NCBI GenBank assembly: GCA_017998095.1
Contig: JAGODU010000050.1
Coordinates: 1-25,374 of the forward strand
Reading direction: 5' to 3'
DNA: 25,374 nt
From: Prolixibacteraceae bacterium
Lineage (GTDB): Bacteria > Bacteroidota > Bacteroidia > Bacteroidales > Prolixibacteraceae
Shown here: in pieces, positions 6,834 to 13,864 of the stretch
Layout of the letters: every line of letters begins with the position of its first letter
Position numbering within the stretch: the stretch's first letter is position 1
Position numbers and translations under genes: made by a program
Notes under the pieces: generated by a model
The model's database searches: none
What the model was told of the DNA's origin: nothing
What the model saw: the letters and a program-made list of their open reading frames with translations, nothing else

Positions 6834-8030
6834 ATGAGTGAGAATTGCAATCAAAATTGCAGCAGCTGCGCCGATGACTGCGCAGAAAGAAAAGAACCGA
6901 TGGATTTTTCCGAGAAGCTGAATGAATTAAGCAGCGTCAAAAAGGTCATCGGTGTTGTCAGTGGTAAAGGCGGTGTAGGCAAGTCATTAGTCACTTCTAT
7001 GCTTGCTGTTACAATGAACAGGATGGGATATCATACTGCCATTCTCGATGCTGATATAACCGGTCCATCTATTCCAAAAACATTCGGGATAAAGGGGAAA
7101 GCAGCAGGAAGTGAATTAGGTCTGTTCCCCATCAAGAGCAAGACGGGAATTGATGTCATGTCAATTAATCTTCTGTTGGAAAAAGATACAGACCCTGTTG
7201 TTTGGAGAGGACCCATAATTGCTGGTACGGTGAAACAGTTCTGGACAGACGTCATTTGGAACGAAGTGGATTTCATGTTCATCGACATGCCGCCGGGCAC
7301 TGGGGATGTGCCGCTTACTGTTTTTCAGTCCATTCCTGTAGATGGAATTATTATTGTAACGTCACCACAAGAATTGGTTTCCATGATAGTTTCAAAAGCT
7401 GCCAAGATGGCTGAGATGATGAATATCCCTATTATCGGAATAGTTGAAAATATGTCTTATTTCAAATGTCCTGACAATGACAAGGATTATAAGATATTTG
7501 GCGATAGCCACATTGATGAGATTGCTGAAAAGCATAACTTAAAAGTTCTTGCCAAGTTGCCGATAGATCCCAAAATGTCAGCCGCCTGTGACAAGGGGAT
7601 GATCGAGCTTTTTGATGGCGATTGGCTTGAGCCGGTTGCAAAAATATTAGAGAAAATGGAGGAAAAAGAAATGATGAAAATAGCGGTAGCAAGTGAAAAC
7701 GGAATGGTGACTGAGCACTTTGGACATTGCGAAGGGTTTATGATTTTTGATGCTGAAAATAATCAAATTGTGAAAAGTGAAACCATTGCAAACCCTGGAC
7801 ATAGACCTGGATTCTTGCCTAACTTCTTGAATGACATGGGTGTTAATGTAATTATTTCAGGAGGCATGGGTGGCGGAGCTATTGAAATATTTAATGAAAA
7901 GAATATTGAAGTTATTGTTGGAGCCAGGGGTAATGCTAAAGAAGCTGCTAAAGCATATCTTGAGGGTTCTCTAAAATCTACCGGTTCCGTTTGTCATGAA
8001 CATCAACATCATGATGAATGTGGAGAATAG
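6834..8030 (+). CDS. Mrp/NBP35 ATPase fused to NifX-type domain (MrpORP-like)
   Basis: The 398-residue protein starts with a Cys-rich tail (C5, C9, C12, C16). The Mrp/NBP35 ATPase follows, with Walker A SGKGGVGKS at 43-51, DADITGPSIPK, and FIDMPPGTGD. This family loads and carries [4Fe-4S] clusters. From residue 280 a second domain of the dinitrogenase cofactor family begins (MMKIAVASENGMVTEHFGHC), ending in a His/Cys-rich tail (CHEHQHHDEC). The same fusion order is known in Desulfovibrio as MrpORP. The bridging CxxC near the end of the ATPase domain is changed: C212 is present but the second position is N215 (CPDN). A strong internal ribosome site precedes codon 280, so a free NifX-type protein may also be made. 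Confidence 0.88.
   Translation: MSENCNQNCSSCADDCAERKEPMDFSEKLNELSSVKKVIGVVSGKGGVGKSLVTSMLAVTMNRMGYHTAILDADITGPSIPKTFGIKGKAAGSELGLFPIKSKTGIDVMSINLLLEKDTDPVVWRGPIIAGTVKQFWTDVIWNEVDFMFIDMPPGTGDVPLTVFQSIPVDGIIIVTSPQELVSMIVSKAAKMAEMMNIPIIGIVENMSYFKCPDNDKDYKIFGDSHIDEIAEKHNLKVLAKLPIDPKMSAACDKGMIELFDGDWLEPVAKILEKMEEKEMMKIAVASENGMVTEHFGHCEGFMIFDAENNQIVKSETIANPGHRPGFLPNFLNDMGVNVIISGGMGGGAIEIFNEKNIEVIVGARGNAKEAAKAYLEGSLKSTGSVCHEHQHHDECGE
7658..7676 (+). promoter_or_regulatory. Internal Shine-Dalgarno at the Mrp-NifX domain junction
   Basis: GGAGGA at 7658-7663 lies 7 bases before ATG 7671 and 10 before ATG 7674. Both ATGs are in frame and mark exactly where the NifX-type domain begins (MMKIAVAS). This is the arrangement expected for an independent gene start, so separate translation of the C-terminal domain is possible. 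It may instead be a relic of the gene fusion. Confidence 0.6.
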
Positions 8031-8046
8031 GATATTATATTTGTAT

Positions 8047-8094
8047 TATGAAATAGTGTTTGCACAGTATAACTAGTGTAAGCACTATTTCGTA
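8047..8094. terminator. Long hairpin after the cofactor cluster
   Basis: The arms 8047-8065 and 8076-8094 pair over all 19 positions, with three G-U pairs, around a ten-base loop. The sequence after it (ATCAATATT) is AT-rich but lacks a clear U-tract. It probably ends or partly ends the transcript of the 3287-8030 cluster, or protects its 3' end. Confidence 0.6.
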
Positions 8095-8156
8095 ATCAAT
8101 ATTAAAGAAACGTACTTGACTTGATAGTAAATTATTAAATAAAAGGAGGATTTACA

Positions 8157-9677
8157 ATGGCTTATTCACCAAAATTATCGTCTGCATTCAATGATACATA
8201 TTTAAGAAGCAATCATATTTCACCACAATCTGGTATGTGTTCATTTTGCACAGAAGAATGTGATGGAACATGTGAAATTGCTTTAGCATCTGTTTTAGGA
8301 AAACAGACTGTTTATCCAACAAATACTGGAAATAATCAAGTTGCTTCAGAGAAGGACTATCCAATTGATTTTTCTCACTTTAACATCAACGGACGTGTAT
8401 TTGGAGCTGTTGGAGCCAATGCAAACTATGAAGAAGCCAACATATACCGTGTGAAGTTGGAAAGAGAATATGGAAAATTTAATCCTGTCAAATTGGCGAT
8501 GCCTATTATTTTACCTGCCCTTGTTAAACTGAACTGGAAAGATTACTTTGCCGGAGCGGCCATGGCGGGAGTAACATGTGTAATTGGTGAGGAATCTAGA
8601 GACAAGGACCCTGATTTAAAGATTGAAAATGGTAAGGTTGTTGAGTTCAAAGCCTTAGGAACTATATTAGATTCTTTCCGCAAATATTATCGTGGATATG
8701 GACAAATTGTATTACAGTGTAATGTTGAGGACGACATGTTAGGAGTTCCTGAATATGCAATAAAAGAACATAATGTAGATGCAATAGAATTTAAGTTTGG
8801 GCAAAGTGCAAAAGGCACACAACCAGTTCGCAGAATAAAAGATAGAAACCAAGCTTTAGAAAAACAAAAAATGGGAGCATTAGTATTCCCAGATCCAATG
8901 GATCCTGAAATTATTAAGAAAGATGAAGATGGTATTTGCCCAAACTTCTATTCATATGGAAGATTGCCTCTATGGAGTGATGAATATTTAACTGGTAGAA
9001 TTGAGCAATTAAGAGAAATGGGCATTAAAAATTTTTATTTAAAGATGGCAGGATATGACAGAAGAGATATAGAAAGAGTCATAATGATTGGAAGTAAAGC
9101 TCAGGTTGATATGATTACTTTTGATGGTGCAGGCGGAGGAAGCGGATATAGTCCAAATAAGATGATGAACGAATGGAGTCTACCTACAATATTAATGGAA
9201 GATGCAGTTTGTACAATTGTTGAAAGATTAAATACTGAAGGACATTATATCCCAGCCATTACCATGACTGGGGGATTAAGTTCTGAAGACCAAGTCTTTA
9301 AGTCGCTTGCCCTTGGAAATGGTCATGTCACTGCAATAGGATTATGTCGTGCTTCCATGACAGCAGCTATGGCTGGTAAGAACATTGGACAAAAAATAAA
9401 AGAAGGTAATGTTCCTAAGAACATGAAAAAATACGGTAACACTGTAGACGAAATATTTGGTGACTTTGCAGATTTAAAAGCTATATATGGTAAAGAAGCA
9501 TATGAGTTTTCTTTAGGAGCCGTCGGAGTATTCTCTTATTTAAACAAGATTGCTTTTGGAGTAAAACATTTTGCAGCGTTAAATCGCAAGTTTGATATCT
9601 CGTATCTAGATAGAAGTGATTTGATTCCTTTAACACATGACGCTAAAGATCTTATTAAAGGAAGATGGTTTGACTAG
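8157..9677 (+). CDS. Stand-alone FMN-binding glutamate synthase family protein
   Basis: The 506-residue protein is a GltB-central-type domain: a TIM barrel with FMN and iron-sulfur sites (COG0069). It lacks the glutamine amidotransferase and C-terminal beta-helix of true glutamate synthase. Visible landmarks are the barrel segment MITFDGAGGGSGYSPNKMM (phosphate/FMN and product loop), AITMTGGLSSEDQVFKSLALG, and TAIGLCRASMTAAMAGK. The N terminus carries C28, C31, C35 and C39 (CSFCTEECDGTC), an unusual compact cysteine group that may hold a cluster. Such proteins are widespread in Clostridia and archaea and their substrate is not settled. The ATG follows AAAAGGAGG. It appears to be monocistronic, between the hairpin at 8047-8094 and a rubredoxin fragment. 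Confidence 0.8.
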   Translation: MAYSPKLSSAFNDTYLRSNHISPQSGMCSFCTEECDGTCEIALASVLGKQTVYPTNTGNNQVASEKDYPIDFSHFNINGRVFGAVGANANYEEANIYRVKLEREYGKFNPVKLAMPIILPALVKLNWKDYFAGAAMAGVTCVIGEESRDKDPDLKIENGKVVEFKALGTILDSFRKYYRGYGQIVLQCNVEDDMLGVPEYAIKEHNVDAIEFKFGQSAKGTQPVRRIKDRNQALEKQKMGALVFPDPMDPEIIKKDEDGICPNFYSYGRLPLWSDEYLTGRIEQLREMGIKNFYLKMAGYDRRDIERVIMIGSKAQVDMITFDGAGGGSGYSPNKMMNEWSLPTILMEDAVCTIVERLNTEGHYIPAITMTGGLSSEDQVFKSLALGNGHVTAIGLCRASMTAAMAGKNIGQKIKEGNVPKNMKKYGNTVDEIFGDFADLKAIYGKEAYEFSLGAVGVFSYLNKIAFGVKHFAALNRKFDISYLDRSDLIPLTHDAKDLIKGRWFD

Positions 9678-9722
9678 ATTTTACACTTAAGAATATAAGA
9701 GGAATTTCCAACGTGGACAATA

Positions 9723-9812
9723 AAGGCTTTTCCAAAAGAGGGTATTGCGCCAAGCACAAGATGGGAGAAACTGCTTGAGAATTAAGTTTGTCCACTCTGT
9801 GGCTTTGTTTAA
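9723..9812 (+). pseudogene. Decayed rubredoxin fragment
   Basis: One frame reads PKEGIAPSTRWEKLLEN, stop, VCPLCGF. The intact rubredoxin domain of the next gene reads [24 protein letters not shown]. The two stretches also match closely in DNA, for example the shared ACAAGATGGGA at 9758-9768. The N-terminal CxxC half is gone and a TAA lies between the RW segment and the CPLCG knuckle. It is a relic of a second rubredoxin gene or of a duplication of the downstream gene's 5' end. The rest of the gap 9678-9915 shows nothing else firm, only a possible CPRC remnant near 9869-9881. Confidence 0.75.
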
Positions 9813-9915
9813 TTTCTACTTGTTCTTAATTGAAGGATAAAAAATGTATATTTTAAAGGACTCTGTCCAAGATGCCTTTCTGATATAAATGAAGTCAAAT
9901 GAAGGAGGTAATGAA

Positions 9916-10587
9916 ATGGTAAAGTATGTATGTTCTATTTGCGGATTCATCTATGATGAAGCAAAGGGCATTCCTGAAGCGGGCATTGCGCCGGGCACAA
10001 GATGGGAAGAACTGCCAGATGATTGGGTTTGCCCTCTCTGCGGTGCAACAAAATCAGAATTTGAGAAACAGGGTGAGTCCGCTTCTAACGAAGTCAAGAA
10101 AACAACACCTATCATGGAGCAGTCTGCTGACATGAAGGAAATGTCTGTATTAGAGATCAGCGCTCTTTGCACTAATCTTTCGAGAGGCTGCGAAAAACAG
10201 TATAAGCTAGAAGAAGCAGCCCTCTTCAATGAATTGGCAGGATATTTTAAGAAGGCATCAGCGCCTGCGGATGCTCCGAATATTAATCAGCTTATTACAC
10301 TAATTGAAAAAGACCTTGAGGAAGGTTTTCCAAATGCAAATGCTGTAGCAGCTGATGCAAAGGATCGGGGTGCGCTTCGTGCTCTGGTCTGGAATGAGAA
10401 GGTTACACGCATCTTGAAATCTCTCTTGACCCGATATCAGAAAGAGGGCGATGCAATGCTTGAAAATACTGGTGTATATGTTTGTACCATCTGTGGCTTT
10501 ATTTACATAGGTGATAATCTTCCAGATGTTTGTCCTGTGTGCAAGGTGCCAAATTGGAAATTTGAAAAGATAGAAGGGAGGTCATGA
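9916..10587 (+). CDS. Di-rubredoxin protein with helical middle domain
   Basis: The ATG at 9916, after AAGGAGG, gives 223 residues. An upstream in-frame ATG at 9889 is rejected because it precedes the ribosome site. Residues 1-46 are a rubredoxin domain with Fe(Cys)4 ligands C6, C9, C39 and C42 (VCSICG and VCPLCG). Residues about 73-182 are helical, loosely like a rubrerythrin four-helix bundle, but the ExxH di-iron ligand pairs are not apparent. Residues 188-219 are a short rubredoxin-like knuckle pair with C190, C193, C206 and C209, as at rubrerythrin C termini. The likely role is electron transfer to the rubrerythrin encoded just downstream, in oxygen and peroxide reduction. Its stop lies two bases before the next start codon. 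Confidence 0.82.
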   Translation: MVKYVCSICGFIYDEAKGIPEAGIAPGTRWEELPDDWVCPLCGATKSEFEKQGESASNEVKKTTPIMEQSADMKEMSVLEISALCTNLSRGCEKQYKLEEAALFNELAGYFKKASAPADAPNINQLITLIEKDLEEGFPNANAVAADAKDRGALRALVWNEKVTRILKSLLTRYQKEGDAMLENTGVYVCTICGFIYIGDNLPDVCPVCKVPNWKFEKIEGRS

Positions 10588-10589
10588 GA

Positions 10590-11750
10590 ATGTCTAAGAA
10601 ATATGCGGTAAGAAATATTCGTTTATGTACCAAAGACTGCTTGTGCCTCTATGTCTGCCCTACAGGGGCAACAGATACAGAGAACAGCATCATTGATTTT
10701 GAGAAATGCATTGGTTGCGGAGATTGTGCAGATGCCTGTCCATCCGGGGCAATTTCTATGGTCCCTGTAGAATATCCACCTCAACAAACTAAAACTGAAG
10801 CAGTTGTGGGTGCACTAAATGCTCTTCTACACAGCAAGTCGGAACAGGAGAACATCGCTGCTGGACTACCCGGTAAGCTGGCTGTCGCCATTCAAAAATC
10901 TAATCATATCATGGCGGAGGATATCGTCCGTGAAGCAGGATATATGCTCCCACAAAGTGAAAATGCGATGGATTTTTTGCAATCACTTTTAGATAATAAG
11001 CAACCGGAAGATTTTCCAACTGAGGTTGTAAATAAATTGTTAGAACGTTTTAAAACTAATAATATCAAATTACAGGAGGATAAGAAAATGGTTAAATATC
11101 GTTGTTCTGTTTGTGGATACATTCATGAAGGAGAATTACCAGAAGGATTTGCATGTCCAAGATGTAAACAACCGGCTTCAGTATTTGTAAAAGTTGAAGA
11201 GGAAACTAAGTCTGGTAATCAATATGTTGGGACAAAGACAGAGAAGAATCTTATGGAGGCTTTTGCAGGGGAAAGCCAAGCTCGAAACAAATATACTTAT
11301 TTTGCAAATATTGCTCAAAGAGAAGGCTATGATCAGTTATCAGAAATCTTTTTGAAAACAGCAAGAAACGAGCAGGAACATGCTCGAATCTGGTATGAAG
11401 AGCTTGGTAATCTGGGAAAAACAACAGAAAATCTTTTACATGCAGCCGAAGGAGAAAATTATGAATGGACAGATATGTATGATCGCTTTGCGAAGGATGC
11501 CGAAGAAGAAGGATTTAAAGATTTAGCTGAGAGATTCCGCAATGTTGCCGCTATTGAAAAAGCACATGAAGAACGTTATCGTGCATTATTAAATAATGCA
11601 GAGATGCAGCAGGTATTTGAAAAAGGTGAGGAAATCATGTGGGAATGCCGTGTATGCGGGCATCTGGTAATTGGTAAAAAAGCTCCTGAAGTATGTCCTG
11701 TATGTAAATTTGCTCAAAGCTATTTTGAGGTAAGAAAAGAAAACTATTAA
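10590..11750 (+). CDS. Ferredoxin-rubrerythrin fusion protein
   Basis: From ATG 10590 (GGGAGG at 10576-10581; the ATG at 10584 is too close) this 386-residue frame has four parts. Residues 8-58 form a ferredoxin module with C13, C17, C19, C23 (a non-canonical Cx3CxCx3CP) and C40, C43, C46, C50 (normal). Residues 65-165 are a helical linker. Residues 167-200 are a rubredoxin with C172, C175, C189 and C192. Residues 217-340 are a rubrerythrin di-iron domain with E228, the ExxH pair E261/H264 (NEQEHAR) and E323/H326 (IEKAHEE). A final rubredoxin has C353, C356, C369 and C372. Rubrerythrins reduce hydrogen peroxide in the anaerobe cytoplasm. A strong internal ribosome site precedes residue 167, so rubrerythrin may also be made separately. 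Confidence 0.85.
   Translation: MSKKYAVRNIRLCTKDCLCLYVCPTGATDTENSIIDFEKCIGCGDCADACPSGAISMVPVEYPPQQTKTEAVVGALNALLHSKSEQENIAAGLPGKLAVAIQKSNHIMAEDIVREAGYMLPQSENAMDFLQSLLDNKQPEDFPTEVVNKLLERFKTNNIKLQEDKKMVKYRCSVCGYIHEGELPEGFACPRCKQPASVFVKVEEETKSGNQYVGTKTEKNLMEAFAGESQARNKYTYFANIAQREGYDQLSEIFLKTARNEQEHARIWYEELGNLGKTTENLLHAAEGENYEWTDMYDRFAKDAEEEGFKDLAERFRNVAAIEKAHEERYRALLNNAEMQQVFEKGEEIMWECRVCGHLVIGKKAPEVCPVCKFAQSYFEVRKENY
11074..11090 (+). promoter_or_regulatory. Internal Shine-Dalgarno before the rubrerythrin part
   Basis: AGGAGG at 11074-11079 sits 8 bases before an in-frame ATG at 11088-11090, where a normal rubredoxin-rubrerythrin protein begins ([15 protein letters not shown]). No stop codon separates it from the ferredoxin part. 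Either an independent start is embedded in the long frame, or a stop codon was lost and two genes became one. Confidence 0.65.
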
Positions 11751-11813
11751 TTTCTGAATGAAGGATTCAAGCATATTAAAGTAATTAAATATGGTAACAT
11801 AGTTAACAGAAAT

Positions 11814-11885
11814 GGCAGGGTTTCAATTATGATTTATGATTTTTACTTTTCATAAATTGTTTCTTGATTTCCTGCCTTTGATTTA
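11814..11885 (+). terminator. Imperfect terminator after the rubrerythrin gene
   Basis: GGCAGG (11814-11819) pairs with CCTGCC (11871-11876), and a longer imperfect stem continues inward, including CAATTATGATTTATGA against TCATAAATTG. A T-rich stretch (TTTGATTTATTAT) follows. The remainder of the gap 11751-12051 contains only the promoter at 11992-12020. Confidence 0.55.
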
Positions 11886-11991
11886 TTATAAAAGAATTCA
11901 TGAGTTATCGTCTTATAATGGAAGTCACATATAAAGTATTAGAGTACATAAAGCAAAAAAAATATAATTTTACAGTTTTATCGTTTTTTCA

Positions 11992-12020
11992 TTTACTGGT
12001 GTGTCTGATTCAGATATAAT
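11992..12020 (+). promoter_or_regulatory. Probable promoter of the ZIP transporter gene
   Basis: TATAAT at 12015-12020 is a perfect -10 box. TTTACT at 11992-11997 matches four of six -35 bases at a 17-base spacing. Initiation would fall near 12027, about 25 bases before the start codon. No clear metal-regulator palindrome was seen. Confidence 0.6.
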
Positions 12021-12051
12021 AAAACTAAATACTTAGCTCAGGTGAAAAATA

Positions 12052-12864
12052 ATGTGGAATGAAAATATATTTTTATCTATAGGACTTACTTTATTTGCTG
12101 GTTTATCTACTGGAATCGGTGGACTTCTTATTGTATTATTCAAAAAAACAAATAATAAACTCTTATCAATTGCGTTAGGTTTTTCAGCAGGAGTAATGAT
12201 ATATATATCGTTTGTAGAGATATTTCCAAGTTCTGGAGAATTATTGATATCCAGTATGGGTAAGACTGTTGGATCGTGGCTCAATGTTGCTTCGTTTTTT
12301 GCAGGGATGCTATTAATTGCAATTATTGACAATCTTGTACCTTCATTTGAGAATCCTCACGAAATGCATAAAATCGAAGATATTGATGTGGTATGTGATT
12401 TGAATGCTAATAAAAAGTTGATGCGAACTGGAGTATTTACGGCATTTGTTATAGCTATACATAACTTCCCTGAAGGTATGGCTACATTCATGTCTTCAAT
12501 TCATAAGCCATCTTTTGGCATAGCTATCGCTATAGCAGTAGCAATACATAATATTCCAGAAGGAATTTCTGTAGCAATACCAATATATTGCGCTTCTGGG
12601 AGTAAAAGAAAGGCGTTATGGATATCATTTTTATCAGGGCTAGCTGAGCCTGCAGGAGCATTAATAGCATACCTCATATTAATGCCAATACTTAATGATT
12701 TTATTTTTGGTTTATTATTTGGAGCGATAGCGGGAATTATGGTTTTTATTTCATTTGATGAACTTTTACCAACAGCGAGCGAATATGGCGAGCACCATTA
12801 TTCAATTTATGGACTTATAGCAGGTATGATAGTAATGTCAATCAGCTTACTTGTGTTTATGTAA
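12052..12864 (+). CDS. zupT: ZIP family metal transporter (ZupT type)
   Basis: The 270-residue integral membrane protein has about eight hydrophobic segments. It carries the two metal-site helices of ZIP transporters, HNFPEG (137-142) in the fourth segment and HNIPEG (166-171) in the fifth, plus E199 in GLAEPAGAL. A His-containing loop (NPHEMHKIED, 101-110) lies between the third and fourth segments. ZupT proteins import Zn(II) with broad acceptance of Fe(II), Mn(II) and Co(II) across the cytoplasmic membrane. Length and motifs fit an intact member. The ATG follows CAGGTGA. It lies upstream of the iron regulon but has its own promoter, so it is probably a separate unit. Confidence 0.9.
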   Translation: MWNENIFLSIGLTLFAGLSTGIGGLLIVLFKKTNNKLLSIALGFSAGVMIYISFVEIFPSSGELLISSMGKTVGSWLNVASFFAGMLLIAIIDNLVPSFENPHEMHKIEDIDVVCDLNANKKLMRTGVFTAFVIAIHNFPEGMATFMSSIHKPSFGIAIAIAVAIHNIPEGISVAIPIYCASGSKRKALWISFLSGLAEPAGALIAYLILMPILNDFIFGLLFGAIAGIMVFISFDELLPTASEYGEHHYSIYGLIAGMIVMSISLLVFM

Positions 12865-12893
12865 TTATGTTATACTATTTACCAAGATGAAGT

Positions 12894-13154
12894 ATGTATG
12901 GTGATGTTTATACCTGGGAGTCTATTAAGTCTGTTGAGTTGGTGGAAGAATTACCCACTATTGAAATGCGCACCAACGGTTCAGCTTTGGGCTCAAAGTT
13001 GAAGGGGCATTTCAGAACAAAAGAACTGGGTTCAGTGAAGCTATTTGTTAATACCCAAAAACCTCCTTTTATTTATCTTGGAACAGATAAAGGGATTACA
13101 TTTCTTAATTTAAATAATGCAGAGGAAAACAAGAGATTTTCAAAGAAATTCTAA
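12894..13154 (+). pseudogene. C-terminal fragment of a bacterial PH-like domain protein
   Basis: The 86 residues read as the end of a bacterial PH-like membrane-associated protein: WESIKSVELVEELPTIEMR, TNGSALGSKLKGHFRTKELG, then VKLFVNTQKPPFIYLGTD. This pattern is typical of the C-terminal PH domain in small Clostridial membrane proteins. The N-terminal membrane segments found in relatives are missing. A TGA lies in frame just upstream of the ATG and no convincing ribosome site is visible. It may be a truncated gene rather than a functional short one; family name and status are moderate-confidence calls from memory. Confidence 0.5.
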
Positions 13155-13222
13155 GAAACAGAGAATAATAAGAGGTTTGATAATACGTCGGAAAATAAGG
13201 ATTAAGAAGGGAGTTTGGAATT

Positions 13223-13498
13223 ATGAAGATTCAAATTTTGTCTAAAACGAAGATTGGAAAATGGGCATCTTTACTTACATTGCTTTTTATCGTTTTAATG
13301 GGATTAAAAGCAATGAATATTGGGATTAGACTCCCATTTCCGTCACCATTTATTGCAGTTTTGGGAGTGATCGGCTTTGTTTTAGGAATCATTTCAATTT
13401 TCAAAAACAAAGACAGATCGTTATTGGTATTATTGTCTATACCAGTTGGACTGCTGATTATTTTTTGGGTAGCGGCAGAAATAGCGTTTCCTCATTAA
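13223..13498 (+). CDS. Small hydrophobic membrane protein, unknown function
   Basis: This 91-residue product has a short basic N terminus (MKIQILSKTKIGKWA) and three hydrophobic segments at about 15-31, 43-60 and 66-87. The second and third are joined by a basic turn (KNKDRS). No charged residue lies within the first two segments; an E near the end (AAEIAFPH) may be at the membrane edge. The ATG follows AAGGGAG at a good distance, so it is likely translated. I do not recognise a named family. Similar small proteins occur next to PH-domain genes in Clostridia, which fits the fragment just upstream. Confidence 0.65.
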   Translation: MKIQILSKTKIGKWASLLTLLFIVLMGLKAMNIGIRLPFPSPFIAVLGVIGFVLGIISIFKNKDRSLLVLLSIPVGLLIIFWVAAEIAFPH

Positions 13499-13510
13499 TA
13501 GCCACTATGT

Positions 13511-13564
13511 TACATTTCTGACCCGGAAGGTAAACTGATTGAAATTGGTTCATTTATTAAATAA
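13511..13564 (+). pseudogene. Terminal fragment of a glyoxalase/VOC-type gene
   Basis: The frame reads YISDPEGKLIEIGSFIK then stop. This is the classic last strand of vicinal-oxygen-chelate proteins: a (F/Y)-x-DPEG-x-xIE pattern with the metal-ligand Glu. A TAG at 13499-13501 closes the frame just upstream, so only about 18 codons survive. It is therefore debris of a deleted gene. Confidence 0.65.
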
Positions 13565-13606
13565 AGCCTGGTCTGCAGGATAAAATAGCATCCAGATTAA
13601 TCACTT

Positions 13607-13741
13607 AAGGCAAGCTATCCTTATTTGGAAAAACAAGCAAACGCTTTTTTGAATTTTTCCCAGAAACATATCTGTTATTTGTTATTCAACATTGAAAAAG
13701 CTGTCCGTGCACAGAGGATTAACTTCAAGATTCCTGAATAA
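13607..13741 (+). pseudogene. Terminal fragment of an NADPH-dependent FMN reductase gene
   Basis: The frame reads KASYPYLEKQANAFLNFSQK, closely matching the end of the intact FMN reductase encoded at 19430-19999 (KASYPYLENQANVFIDFVEK). The DNA is also similar: GCAAGCTATCC is shared at 13610-13620 and 19924-19934. After this the frame continues with unrelated residues to a stop at 13739-13741. Only the last 20 or so codons of the parent gene remain. It directly follows the VOC fragment, so this gap seems to be a graveyard left by one or more deletions. Confidence 0.7.
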
Positions 13742-13754
13742 TTCAAAAAACATC

Positions 13755-13808
13755 TTGACATATAGGTAAGCATACGCTAACCTATATGTATAGTTAGCGC
13801 TCGCTAAC
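13755..13808 (+). promoter_or_regulatory. Iron-regulon promoter with two DtxR-like operator palindromes
   Basis: TTGACA at 13755-13760 is a consensus -35 box; a -10 of TAACCT at 13778-13783 fits at 17 bases but is weak. Overlapping it at 13762-13785 is an imperfect palindrome with arms ATAGGTaAGC and GCTaACCTAT, which resembles the TTAGGTTAGCCTAACCTAA pattern bound by DtxR/IdeR-type repressors. A second palindrome, GTTAGCG-CT-CGCTAAC, follows at 13793-13808 and probably overlaps the transcription start. Two sites over one promoter, just ahead of a DtxR-type gene and feoAB, fit iron-dependent autorepression. Confidence 0.8.
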
Positions 13809-13864
13809 CGCATATTAAGCTCATCAATAAACGCGATCATAAAGTATAAGAGGAGTTGTTTGTT

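Noticed and set aside
4274..8030. Nitrogenase cofactor assembly locus
   Set aside because: Only the NifX/ORP-type domain is present. No nifH, nifD, nifK, nifE, nifN or radical SAM nifB is visible in the window.
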